Positions 35,945 to 43,233 of a stretch of 64,000 nt of DNA are shown piece by piece (the stretch's first letter is position 1; each line of letters begins with the position of its first letter). The stretch covers positions 139,683 through 203,682 of the forward strand of contig CAJUSA010000003.1 of NCBI GenBank assembly GCA_910589015.1, in the 5' to 3' direction. Both the position numbers and the translations under genes were made by a program. The notes beneath the pieces are model-generated. The model was not told where the DNA came from. It saw nothing but the letters and a program-made list of their open reading frames with translations, and did no database searches. The stretch is from an uncultured Christensenellaceae bacterium (GTDB lineage Bacteria > Bacillota > Clostridia > Christensenellales > Borkfalkiaceae).

Positions 35945-35973
35945 AAAGACGGACGGATTTTCCGCCCGTCTTT
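35945..35973 (+). terminator. Terminator of the 14.4-35.9 kb operon
   Basis: AAAGACGGACGG pairs with CCGCCCGTCTTT (one mismatch) around a 5-nt loop, 17 bp after the esterase stop. Confidence 0.8.
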
Positions 35974-36117
35974 CGCTTTATGGCAAGGTTTCTTCCTTCA
36001 TGCAAAAGAGGGTGCGGGTAAAGGCGCAAAGGTGTATTTTTATACCGAAAAAAGCGTGAAAAAATAACAAAAGTGCCAAAATGCACGGAATGAACGGAAA
36101 AATTTTCCGCAAAATGC

Positions 36118-36146
36118 TTGCCAAAATCAAAATGATAGTATATAAT
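36118..36146 (+). promoter_or_regulatory. Sigma-A type promoter of the transglutaminase-like gene
   Basis: TTGCCA (36118-36123), a 17-bp spacer and TATAAT (36141-36146). The intergenic space before it (35974-36117) shows no other feature. Confidence 0.8.
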
Positions 36147-36163
36147 AAGCCCGTAAATTTCGG

Positions 36164-36203
36164 AACGAGGGACGTCCCTCGTTATCTATGGAAACCCATA
36201 GAT
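36164..36203 (+). promoter_or_regulatory. Tandem-hairpin 5' leader
   Basis: A perfect 20-bp palindrome (AACGAGGGAC / GTCCCTCGTT, 36164-36183) is directly followed by ATCTATGG / CCATAGAT (36184-36203, loop AAAC). An A8-9 run and then TTTATCAGG come before the GGAGG ribosome site. The plan resembles the leader at 49160. Confidence 0.6.
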
Positions 36204-36244
36204 AGAAAAAAAATTTATCAGGAAAATTTATTTTCGGAGGAATT

Positions 36245-39200
36245 ATGAACTCAGCAACTAAACGGATTGCAACGGTTGGAATTGCGGCGGCTTATGCGCT
36301 TACGTTGTTCTCGGGCGCACGCCTCTTGCAGCTCGCCGGCGCTGAAACAAACGTGAAGGTTACCGATTATACGTATTTTTACGATAATCTTACGCTGACC
36401 GACACGAACGGGAACGAGCAGGAGTTTAAGCTCGCCAAAAAGTTCTATAAAGCTCTCGACGAAATGAACCGCTCGGGCGACTTTACGGACGGCTTGGTGG
36501 AATACTCTCTCACGGAAAAGAAGATCGTTACGGAAGCCGAGATCCGCGCCTATGCGCAGGACGGCGATCTGACGATCCCCAGAGCGTTCGGCGCGGCGCG
36601 CGACGCTTATCTGACCGACCACCCCGAAGTGTTTTATATCGACTTTTACAAACTGACGATCAGCGTCGCAACGAAGGGCGGCAAGTGGCACGCTTATATC
36701 GACTGCGGCAGAGAAGCCAACGCCTACCGCGACAACGGCTTCGATACGCCCGAATCGGTTGCGGCGGCGATCAACCGTTATGAAAGCAAGGTCGACGAAA
36801 TCGTCGGCATTATGAACGAAAAGCAGGAAACCAACCAGTATTCTGATAGAGACCAATATCTTGCCAAAGAATTGAACCGTTATCTTGCGAATAATATTCA
36901 GTACGATTACGGCGCGCTCGACGGCAAAGACGACGTCGAATATACACCTGCGGCTTATATCAACACCCCTTACGGCGGTCTTGTGGAAGGCAAAGCCGTT
37001 TGCGGCGGATTCTCGACGGCTTATAAAGTCATTATGGATCGCTTGGGCATTCCCTGCATCACCGTAAACGGTTACAGCAATCAAAAAGACGAATACGGCA
37101 ACGTGAACGGCTCAAGCGTTTACCATATGTGGAACTACGTTTGGATCGGCACGCCGACGGCGAAGGGCGCGCGTTCGTATGCGGCAAGCGCCGCTTCCAA
37201 TAACGGCGCGTGGTATTCGGTGGACGTTACTTGGAACTCCGCGGCGGCTAATCCTTACAGATACACATTATTGAATGAAGCCATCGATGCGGAAAACCAC
37301 GTTTCGGACGGGGTGATCTCTTCTTCGGGATACAAGCTGAAATATCCGAAGCTCTCTTCGCATTACTACGGCAGCACGGGCGAAACGGACGGACTTCAGA
37401 ATTCGAGAACGTATACGCCCAACGGCGGAGTCGACGATTACGGCAACGATTTGGTGGATAACTACTCTACCGTCAGCTATAACGGCAAGAGCGCGAAAAG
37501 ACTTCTCGAAGAAGACAATCTTTATATCGTGTGCCGTTTTGCCGCCTATGACGGGGAAACTTTGGTTTGGTATCCTTGGACGGCATTGGATCCTTTCCGT
37601 GAATATGCGGAACTCGGACTTGATAATCCTTACGGCAATATCATTGACGACGGAAACGAAACGACCATTTACGACAATACCTCGATTTATTACACGCAGT
37701 TCGCCGTGTTCGATGTTGCGCCGGATATCGTCTTTCCTGTTCATTCCGAAACGCTCGATATCTATAAAGATTTCTATTTCTATTACAGCGACGATCTCGT
37801 AAACAAAAACAAAGCCATTGCAATCAACCAAGCGCTTGTAAACGAATCTTACGGCACGTATACGCCGCCTCCTTACGTTCAGTCGTCGAAACCCTATCAC
37901 GGCGCCGACGTGACGATCAACGACGGCATGCGCGATCCCACGCAAACCAAAGTCGTTATGGCAGAAAATAAAGCGTTTGTAATCGAAATTACGTACGATG
38001 AACCGATTCATATCCTCGACGAAAGCAAACCCATCGGTATCGAATTTATGTCGGAGCATTCCAACACAAAAGAATACGCAAAATTCTATCCGCTTGACAA
38101 AAAAGGTACGATGGTCGAGATTGTGGAAAGACCGAGAAATTCGGGCGATCCTACGTTAGTGAAAAATACGATCCGTTTCAAATTCGCTCCCAGCTTGATG
38201 TATGAACACAACCGCGAAGGCTACCACTTCGTGTTCTCCAACGTCGGTTCGGCGAAGGAAGTAACGAGAATGGTAAACGGCAAACCGGTCGTCGAATACT
38301 CCAATAAGCTCCTGAATGCAGCTTATTTCACGTTCAGCAGATTATATTTGGCTTGCCCCGCCCGTTTCAATTACGACGGCAGACTTTGGATCGATTGCTG
38401 CGCACAGCCTACGCTCGTCGCCAACTCCGACCTTTCGGCAATGGAGTTCAAAGACGAAAAGGGAGAGAGCACCTTCTCCGAGCACGAAAGAAGCCAGATG
38501 ATGCTCGTTGCGGAAAAAGCCAATGACGAAACCGTTAACGACATGCTTAACGAAATCACCGGCGACAGCAATATCAACGTCGATGCGAGCGACATTAAAA
38601 AGAGCGAAACGTACGATATTTCGTTGCAGATCTGCGGCAAATATCCGACCATTCCCGACGGAAGCTATGTAAAAATCGCGCTTGGGTTCCCCGAAGGCTA
38701 CGGTCCGGAAGACGAAGGCGTTACCTTCAAACTCTTCCACCGCAAGCACCAGGGCGGCGGCGTGTATGTCATCGAAGAAGTTCCTTGCGTCGTAACGAAG
38801 TTCGGTATCGTTGCTACGGTAACGAGTTTCTCGCCTTACATGGTCGCGGTGGTCGATGCGGATAAAGCAACCGACAAAACGGTATTTGCCAGCATCGAAG
38901 GCAAGGGCGGCAAGCTCACCATCGAAGACGGTAAGATTCAATCGCTCAATGAAGTCAAAAATAGCTACACGTATACCATTCAGCCCGAAGAAGGTTACAG
39001 AATTTACAGCGTGAAACTCAACGGCGTGGAAGTAAAAGACCGCGTGCAGAACGGACAGCTTACGCTCACTTACGAAGAGTTGCAGAGCAACAACGAGTTG
39101 GTGATCCAGTATATTTCCGACGCGGCTGCGCAGCGTTATGAAGAGAAGGGCTTAGAGATCGTTGAACCCGTTAAGGTTTACGTTCCCGCTACGGGATTCG

Positions 39201-39337
39201 ATCCCATTGAACCGCCCGCGAACAACAACACGCTTGTGATTGTTTGCTCGGTGGTTGCGGTGTTGGCGCTTGCAGGCGCGGCGGCGGTGATTTCCGTGTT
39301 CGTGGTGCGCAACAAGAAACAAAAGGGAAAGAAATAA
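36245..39337 (+). CDS. Surface-anchored transglutaminase-like protein
   Basis: A 1,030-residue protein with an N-terminal signal, a transglutaminase/protease-like core near residues 200-335 and a C-terminal hydrophobic helix followed by RNKKQKGKK. The core has the Cys-His-Asp triad: AVCGGFSTAY (about 250), VYHMWNYVW (about 293) and SVDVTWN (about 326). The middle is beta-rich, and a segment near 905-980 (VFASIEGKGGKLTIEDGKI) looks like an extracellular repeat domain. It may cross-link or cleave surface proteins. It is alone between its own promoter and terminator. Confidence 0.8.
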   Translation: MNSATKRIATVGIAAAYALTLFSGARLLQLAGAETNVKVTDYTYFYDNLTLTDTNGNEQEFKLAKKFYKALDEMNRSGDFTDGLVEYSLTEKKIVTEAEIRAYAQDGDLTIPRAFGAARDAYLTDHPEVFYIDFYKLTISVATKGGKWHAYIDCGREANAYRDNGFDTPESVAAAINRYESKVDEIVGIMNEKQETNQYSDRDQYLAKELNRYLANNIQYDYGALDGKDDVEYTPAAYINTPYGGLVEGKAVCGGFSTAYKVIMDRLGIPCITVNGYSNQKDEYGNVNGSSVYHMWNYVWIGTPTAKGARSYAASAASNNGAWYSVDVTWNSAAANPYRYTLLNEAIDAENHVSDGVISSSGYKLKYPKLSSHYYGSTGETDGLQNSRTYTPNGGVDDYGNDLVDNYSTVSYNGKSAKRLLEEDNLYIVCRFAAYDGETLVWYPWTALDPFREYAELGLDNPYGNIIDDGNETTIYDNTSIYYTQFAVFDVAPDIVFPVHSETLDIYKDFYFYYSDDLVNKNKAIAINQALVNESYGTYTPPPYVQSSKPYHGADVTINDGMRDPTQTKVVMAENKAFVIEITYDEPIHILDESKPIGIEFMSEHSNTKEYAKFYPLDKKGTMVEIVERPRNSGDPTLVKNTIRFKFAPSLMYEHNREGYHFVFSNVGSAKEVTRMVNGKPVVEYSNKLLNAAYFTFSRLYLACPARFNYDGRLWIDCCAQPTLVANSDLSAMEFKDEKGESTFSEHERSQMMLVAEKANDETVNDMLNEITGDSNINVDASDIKKSETYDISLQICGKYPTIPDGSYVKIALGFPEGYGPEDEGVTFKLFHRKHQGGGVYVIEEVPCVVTKFGIVATVTSFSPYMVAVVDADKATDKTVFASIEGKGGKLTIEDGKIQSLNEVKNSYTYTIQPEEGYRIYSVKLNGVEVKDRVQNGQLTLTYEELQSNNELVIQYISDAAAQRYEEKGLEIVEPVKVYVPATGFDPIEPPANNNTLVIVCSVVAVLALAGAAAVISVFVVRNKKQKGKK

Positions 39338-39352
39338 GTTTTTGTTCTAACG

Positions 39353-39383
39353 AAAAGCCGACGGCATTGCCGTCGGTTTTTTT
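39353..39383 (+). terminator. Terminator of the transglutaminase-like gene
   Basis: CCGACGGC pairs with GCCGTCGG around ATT, followed by T7. Confidence 0.92.
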
Positions 39384-39400
39384 ACTCTTCTCATAGAAGA

Positions 39401-39418
39401 CAGAAAAATTTTTGTTTT
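39401..39418 (+). repeat. Left 18-bp direct repeat of the phage-like island (candidate attL)
   Basis: CAGAAAAATTTTTGTTTT, identical to 47251-47268; the match extends to 19 of 20 bases. Native-type genes lie outside and genes of different codon use lie inside. It is AT-rich with an internal AAAAATTTTT palindrome, so an att role is inferred. Confidence 0.65.
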
Positions 39419-39430
39419 TGTTATACTACA

Positions 39431-39510
39431 ATAGACTTCGCAGATAAGGCGAGTCGATAATCTTTGAAATCCTTAAATGGACTTACCTTAGCTGGTAAGT
39501 CTATTTTTTT
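39431..39510 (+). ncRNA. Attenuator-like leader RNA with intrinsic terminator
   Basis: The intrinsic terminator TGGACTTACC / GGTAAGTCTA (39478-39487 with 39494-39503, G-U allowed) is followed by T7. The upstream segment ATAGACTT (39431-39438) is exactly complementary to AAGTCTAT (39497-39504) and could block the terminator. It can instead pair locally (GACT-CGC with GCG-AGTC, 39434-39454). Two exclusive folds are the hallmark of attenuation. It sits 20 bp upstream of the RHH gene's ATG, past a GGAGG. A -10-like TATACT or TACAAT precedes it. Confidence 0.55.
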
Positions 39511-39530
39511 ATTTTCAAAAGGAGGACAGT

Positions 39531-39725
39531 ATGACAGAGAAAACGATTGCAACAAAGAAACTCAACGCAAAAGACAGGATTTGCGTCAGTGCCTATGTAA
39601 CGAGAGATATGCACGGTAAGATTTCTCAGATTGCAAAAAGCAGGGAGCTGGGAATAAGCGACATCGTGCGTGAGGCTGTGCGTGAGTACCTTGCAAAGCA
39701 AGAGGCTCTGAAAGCGGAGGCGTAG
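39531..39725 (+). CDS. Small ribbon-helix-helix (CopG/Arc-like) DNA-binding protein
   Basis: 64 residues. DRICVSAYVTRDMHGKISQI is the N-terminal strand and first helix, and LGISDIVREAVREYLAKQ the second helix of a ribbon-helix-helix fold. It has a strong AAAGGAGG site. As the first gene of the island and downstream of an attenuator-like RNA, it is a likely autoregulator or copy-control type protein. The fold is inferred from pattern only. Confidence 0.7.
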   Translation: MTEKTIATKKLNAKDRICVSAYVTRDMHGKISQIAKSRELGISDIVREAVREYLAKQEALKAEA

Positions 39726-39728
39726 GAG

Positions 39729-40094
39729 ATGGACACGAAAACGGTCAAACAAATCAATCAAATAGACGCTAAGCGGCAGCTTTGCTTACCGCTCACTGCT
39801 GAGGAGGAGGCTCTGTTTGAACTTTACGGCATACCTCGCATAATGCAGGTGCAGCCTGCCTCAACCAGAGATAGGTTGGACGAGGTAAAGAAAAAAGCGG
39901 TATTCGTTGAGTATTATCTTTCTCCGCTTTTGAGGGCGGCAGACCTCAGCATTACGGACGCAAAATATAACTTTTACCCTGAGACTAACGAGGAGATTGT
40001 AACGGTAACATACAAAAACAACTTTACTCGTAATGTCTATGTTACGGCGGATTCGTTCAGGGCGATTATTACCGATGTTATGGCGCAGGTTTAG
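39729..40094 (+). CDS. Hypothetical island protein
   Basis: 121 residues, acidic/basic mixed, without signal or membrane segment. I do not recognise it. It starts 4 bp after the RHH gene with GGAG upstream, and the next gene follows after 14 bp, so it belongs to the same early-type operon. The C-terminal half (NEEIVTVTYKNNFTRNVYVT) looks like beta strands. Confidence 0.6.
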   Translation: MDTKTVKQINQIDAKRQLCLPLTAEEEALFELYGIPRIMQVQPASTRDRLDEVKKKAVFVEYYLSPLLRAADLSITDAKYNFYPETNEEIVTVTYKNNFTRNVYVTADSFRAIITDVMAQV

Positions 40095-40108
40095 CGCAGG
40101 AGGAAACT

Positions 40109-40561
40109 ATGAATTTTATTTACGACGATGGCGGCAGAGAGGCGGCAGGCTTTAAGGGCAAGACAGGAGACTGCGCTTGCAGGGCAATAGCTATTGCAAC
40201 GCAAATGCCCTACAAAGAGGTTTATGACCTCATTAACGAATACGGCAAAGCGGAACGTGCAAATCGCAAGTCTCGCCGTGGGAATACCCACAACGGGCAT
40301 AGGTCAGACGCTCGGACGGGCGTTTACGCCGATACAATGCGTAAAATTATGGAACGGCTGGGCTGGAAATGGCACCCGACAATGGCAATCGGAAAGGGTT
40401 GTACGGTACATCTGCATAAAGACGAATTGCCGAGCGGACGAATTGTTTGCAATGTTAGTCGTCATTTCGTTGCCGTAATAGACGGTGTTGTTCACGATAC
40501 ATACGACAGTACACGAGACGGAAATCGTTGTGTGTACGGATATTATTCAAAAGCAAATTAG
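40109..40561 (+). CDS. Phage papain-like cysteine protease-fold protein
   Basis: 150 residues with TGDCACRAIAIAT near the N-terminus (candidate nucleophile Cys) and SRHFVAVIDGVVHDT near the C-terminus (candidate His and Asp). This pattern is common to a family of small phage proteins with a papain-like fold whose role is unclear. AGGAGG precedes the start. It lies in the recombination-gene segment of the island. Confidence 0.65.
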   Translation: MNFIYDDGGREAAGFKGKTGDCACRAIAIATQMPYKEVYDLINEYGKAERANRKSRRGNTHNGHRSDARTGVYADTMRKIMERLGWKWHPTMAIGKGCTVHLHKDELPSGRIVCNVSRHFVAVIDGVVHDTYDSTRDGNRCVYGYYSKAN

Positions 40562-40572
40562 GAGGTGCAGAT

Positions 40573-40866
40573 ATGCAAAAGTTGGTCGAACTGAAAAAGG
40601 TTGTCTATGCGGAGCTCGTCGAGAACGAGCAGGCACGACGCAACGATATGGAGCTGTTGCTGGGCGTTTTCAAACGCTTGGGTATCGACACTCGTAAATC
40701 GTTTGCAGAGTTGGCAAATAGCGGTAAGCTCAGACAGATGGAGAGCATTACCCGTTGTCGCCGCAAATTACAGCAGGAATATCCCGAATTGCGGATAGAG
40801 CCCGTTGCAAAGCTCAGGAACGAGCGACAGCAGGTATTCAAAGACTTTGCGAAAGTAAAGGCATAA
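40573..40866 (+). CDS. Hypothetical small helical phage protein
   Basis: 97 residues, mostly helical and charged, ending in FKDFAKVKA. I start at ATG 40573 directly after GGAGGTG; the upstream in-frame extension overlaps the previous gene. Proteins of this size and charge often lie between RHH and exonuclease genes in Clostridia phages, but I cannot name the family. Confidence 0.6.
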   Translation: MQKLVELKKVVYAELVENEQARRNDMELLLGVFKRLGIDTRKSFAELANSGKLRQMESITRCRRKLQQEYPELRIEPVAKLRNERQQVFKDFAKVKA

Positions 40867-40876
40867 GGCGGCTGTT

Positions 40877-41545
40877 ATGAGCTACGAGGTTATCAAGCTG
40901 AGGCATAACTCTCCTGAGTGGTTGGCTTTCCGCAAAACGGGCATAGGAGCGAGCGAGGCGGCGGCTGTGTTGGGATATTCAAACACCACATCAAATGTTG
41001 ACCTCTGGGAGCAAAAGGTGGGGCTGCAAGAGCCGAAAAACCTTGACGACTTAGAGAGGGTGCAGTACGGCATTAAGGCAGAGAAATACCTTGCAGGGCT
41101 GTTTGCGTTGCAGTACGCAGACAGGTACAAAATGAAAATCGACAAAACGGTTGTGTACCGAAAGGACGGTTTTCAGTTTGCGAGCTTAGACGGCGAACTT
41201 ACAGACATTAAGAGCAAAGAGCTCGGCGTGTACGAGGGAAAGACCGTCGTCATTGATTCAAGTCAGGCGTGGGAGCATTGGAGAGACCAAATCCCACAAA
41301 ACTACTACATTCAAAACTTACACCAAATGCTGGTAACGGGGCGTGAGTTTGTAATCCTGAACGCTGAGTTTCGCTGGACGGAAAGAGACGAGGACGCTCA
41401 GGTAAAAACAGAGGGGAAACGGTATCTGATATTGCAAAGCCCTGAGGTGCTTGCGGATATGAGACTACTTGACGAGGCGGAGCACGAATTTTGGGGCTAT
41501 GTAAAGCGCAAAGAGCGTCCTGCACGGTTACTCCCTCAAATCTAA
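40877..41545 (+). CDS. YqaJ-family phage recombination exonuclease
   Basis: 222 residues. EWLAFRKTGIGASEAAAVLG is the typical YqaJ start. FASLDGELTD and GVYEGKTV provide the Asp and the Glu-x-Lys of the nuclease site, and YIQNLHQMLVTG is the conserved helix after it. The family resects double-stranded DNA to give 3' overhangs for a RecT-type annealing protein, of which only a fragment survives 870 bp downstream. It is shorter than many YqaJ proteins (about 300) but has the core motifs. Confidence 0.85.
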   Translation: MSYEVIKLRHNSPEWLAFRKTGIGASEAAAVLGYSNTTSNVDLWEQKVGLQEPKNLDDLERVQYGIKAEKYLAGLFALQYADRYKMKIDKTVVYRKDGFQFASLDGELTDIKSKELGVYEGKTVVIDSSQAWEHWRDQIPQNYYIQNLHQMLVTGREFVILNAEFRWTERDEDAQVKTEGKRYLILQSPEVLADMRLLDEAEHEFWGYVKRKERPARLLPQI

Positions 41546-41574
41546 GAAATCAATTAAAATCGGAGGATATTTTT

Positions 41575-42399
41575 ATGGCAAACGAATTAACACTGAGGCT
41601 GGAAACACCTATTGAAAAATTGGTGCCTGCTATGATTGCGTTTAACAACGCAGAGCTGATGGAGGGCGTTAAGGCAAGGCTCGTTGCCTATCAGGGCAAG
41701 ACCTACGACGCAGAATCCATCAATGAGGCGAGAGGAGACCGCTCTACGCTTAACAAATTCTCGAAAGCTCTCAACGACGAGCGTCTGAGGATTAAGAAAA
41801 TTTATACTATGCCGTTAGACAAATTCACGAAAGAGATTAACGAGGTTATTGCTGTCGTGGATTCGTGTACGGCGGAAATCGACGCACAGGTAAAGGCGTG
41901 GGAGAACGGCTGCAAAGAGCGTAAACTTGCGGAAATTAAGGCGTATTTTGCAGAGGTTTTTCCTGCCGAGCTCAGTGCGTTTATTTCTTACGAAAAAATC
42001 CATCAAAACGAGTGGCTTAACGCCAGCAAGAGTATGGCGGCGATTAAAAAAGAGATTAACGCTACCATCGAGAAAATCAAGACGGAGCTTGCTACTATCG
42101 AGGCGTTGGGCGGCGATACGGTTGCTATCAAGCAGAAATACTTTGAGGATTTAAGCCTCGCAAACGCTATCACGGAGCATAAGCGCATAGAGGCTGAAAA
42201 ACAGCGCATAGCGGCTCAGGAGGCGGCGGTGGCGCAACAGGCGGCGGAGATTAAGAGCGAGGCACCTGCGCCCGTTCCTGAGCCTGTGGCAGAGGAAAAG
42301 ACTTATACGCTCGCCTTTAAGGTAATAGGTACGGCGGCGCAGCTCAACGCCCTTAAAGCGTTTATGTCGGAAAACAAAATCAAATTTGAAAGAGCCTAA
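41575..42399 (+). CDS. DUF1351-like phage protein
   Basis: 274 residues. It has a conserved N-terminal region (ARGDRSTLNKFSKAL-like), a long helical middle and an Ala/Gln-rich linker (AAQEAAVAQQAAEIK). A small C-terminal domain (YTLAFKVIGTAAQLNALKAF) follows, as in the DUF1351 family found between exonuclease and recT genes in Bacillota phages. I use ATG 41575, after CGGAGG; the longer frame overlaps the exonuclease gene. Its role is probably accessory to recombination. Confidence 0.75.
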   Translation: MANELTLRLETPIEKLVPAMIAFNNAELMEGVKARLVAYQGKTYDAESINEARGDRSTLNKFSKALNDERLRIKKIYTMPLDKFTKEINEVIAVVDSCTAEIDAQVKAWENGCKERKLAEIKAYFAEVFPAELSAFISYEKIHQNEWLNASKSMAAIKKEINATIEKIKTELATIEALGGDTVAIKQKYFEDLSLANAITEHKRIEAEKQRIAAQEAAVAQQAAEIKSEAPAPVPEPVAEEKTYTLAFKVIGTAAQLNALKAFMSENKIKFERA

Positions 42400-42414
42400 C
42401 AGGAGGATATAAAA

Positions 42415-42750
42415 ATGGCTGTCAAAAATTCTTTACAAAAAGCAAATAACGAACAGGGCGGAAAGCTCACTATTTCGGGGTATCTCGGACAGGAGAAAAT
42501 CAAGACTTGGATTAACGGTATGATAGGCACGGAAAAAGAGGCGCAAAAATTCATTTCGTCCATCATTTCCGCTGTATCTACTACACCTGCATTACAGGGT
42601 ACACAGGAAAAGCCTACCGATATGAACACCATCGTATCTGCCGCACTGTTGGCAAACGCTCTGGATTTGAGCTTGTCGCCTCAGCTCGGTTTGGCTTATA
42701 TGGTACCGTTTGAGGACAATACCCGACGACAAACCGCTAACCATAGGTAG
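42415..42750 (+). pseudogene. recT: RecT-family annealing protein, 3'-truncated
   Basis: The first about 103 residues match the start of RecT (SAALLANALDLSLSPQLGLAYMVPF). Directly after VPFEDN, where RecT continues with a long central domain of about 150 residues, the frame runs into unrelated sequence and stops. The remaining part cannot pair DNA as the normal 270-residue protein does. It starts after AGGAGG in the normal place downstream of the DUF1351 gene. Confidence 0.78.
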
Positions 42751-42937
42751 CGCAAAGATTCAAACAGGGGATTTTTGGGAGACAGTATCGCATTTTTTCA
42801 GGAATAGTGATACTCTCCGAGAGTTGTCTGAGGCAATACAAGGCGTAGAGGTAAAATGCTCTCGTGGCGAGGTGCGTAACAAACAGAACTATTTAATTTC
42901 AACGCTGTATAATACGGCGAAAATGAGCGGAGCATAA
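42722..42937 (+). pseudogene. 5'-truncated fragment of an unrecognised phage gene
   Basis: A frame +1 to recT carries KPLTIGSAKIQTGDFWETVS and continues to a stop after YNTAKMSGA. It has no plausible start of its own, so it looks like the C-terminal end of another phage gene fused to recT by a deletion near 42720. I do not recognise the family. After it, 60 bp without features lead to the clamp fragment. Confidence 0.5.
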
Positions 42938-42996
42938 CGCAGTCGTTCTGGGCTGCGGCACCGTATAAAATCACTTATTAAATCAGGAGAATTTTT

Positions 42997-43233
42997 ATGA
43001 AAGCATTATTAGACGCAATGCAATTTAAGCAGATTATGGACGGCTGCAAACACGCAGTCAGCACGGACAACTCCCGTCCGATACTCGGCTACATCAAGCT
43101 GGATATTAAGGGGGAAACAATCACGGCGTATGCCTGCGACGGATTCAGGCTTGCAAAGGTTGTTGTTACGAATACCGTACACGCAGCGAGCAATAAGGAA
43201 GAATTTATTGCTTATATTAGGCTACGCCTTTGA
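42997..43233 (+). pseudogene. Beta sliding clamp-like (DnaN) N-terminal fragment
   Basis: 78 residues. FKQIMDGCKHAVSTDNSRPI and the strand YACDGFRLAKV are typical of the first domain of a phage-borne DnaN-like clamp. After KEEFIAYI the frame enters the next gene's sequence and stops, so two or more clamp domains are missing. It keeps its own ribosome site (AGGAGA). It may be translated but could not form a ring. Confidence 0.65.

Noticed and set aside
43130..43210. N-terminal 27 residues of the large island frame
   Set aside because: They are the clamp-like gene read in another frame; similarity to phage proteins begins only after the junction near 43211.
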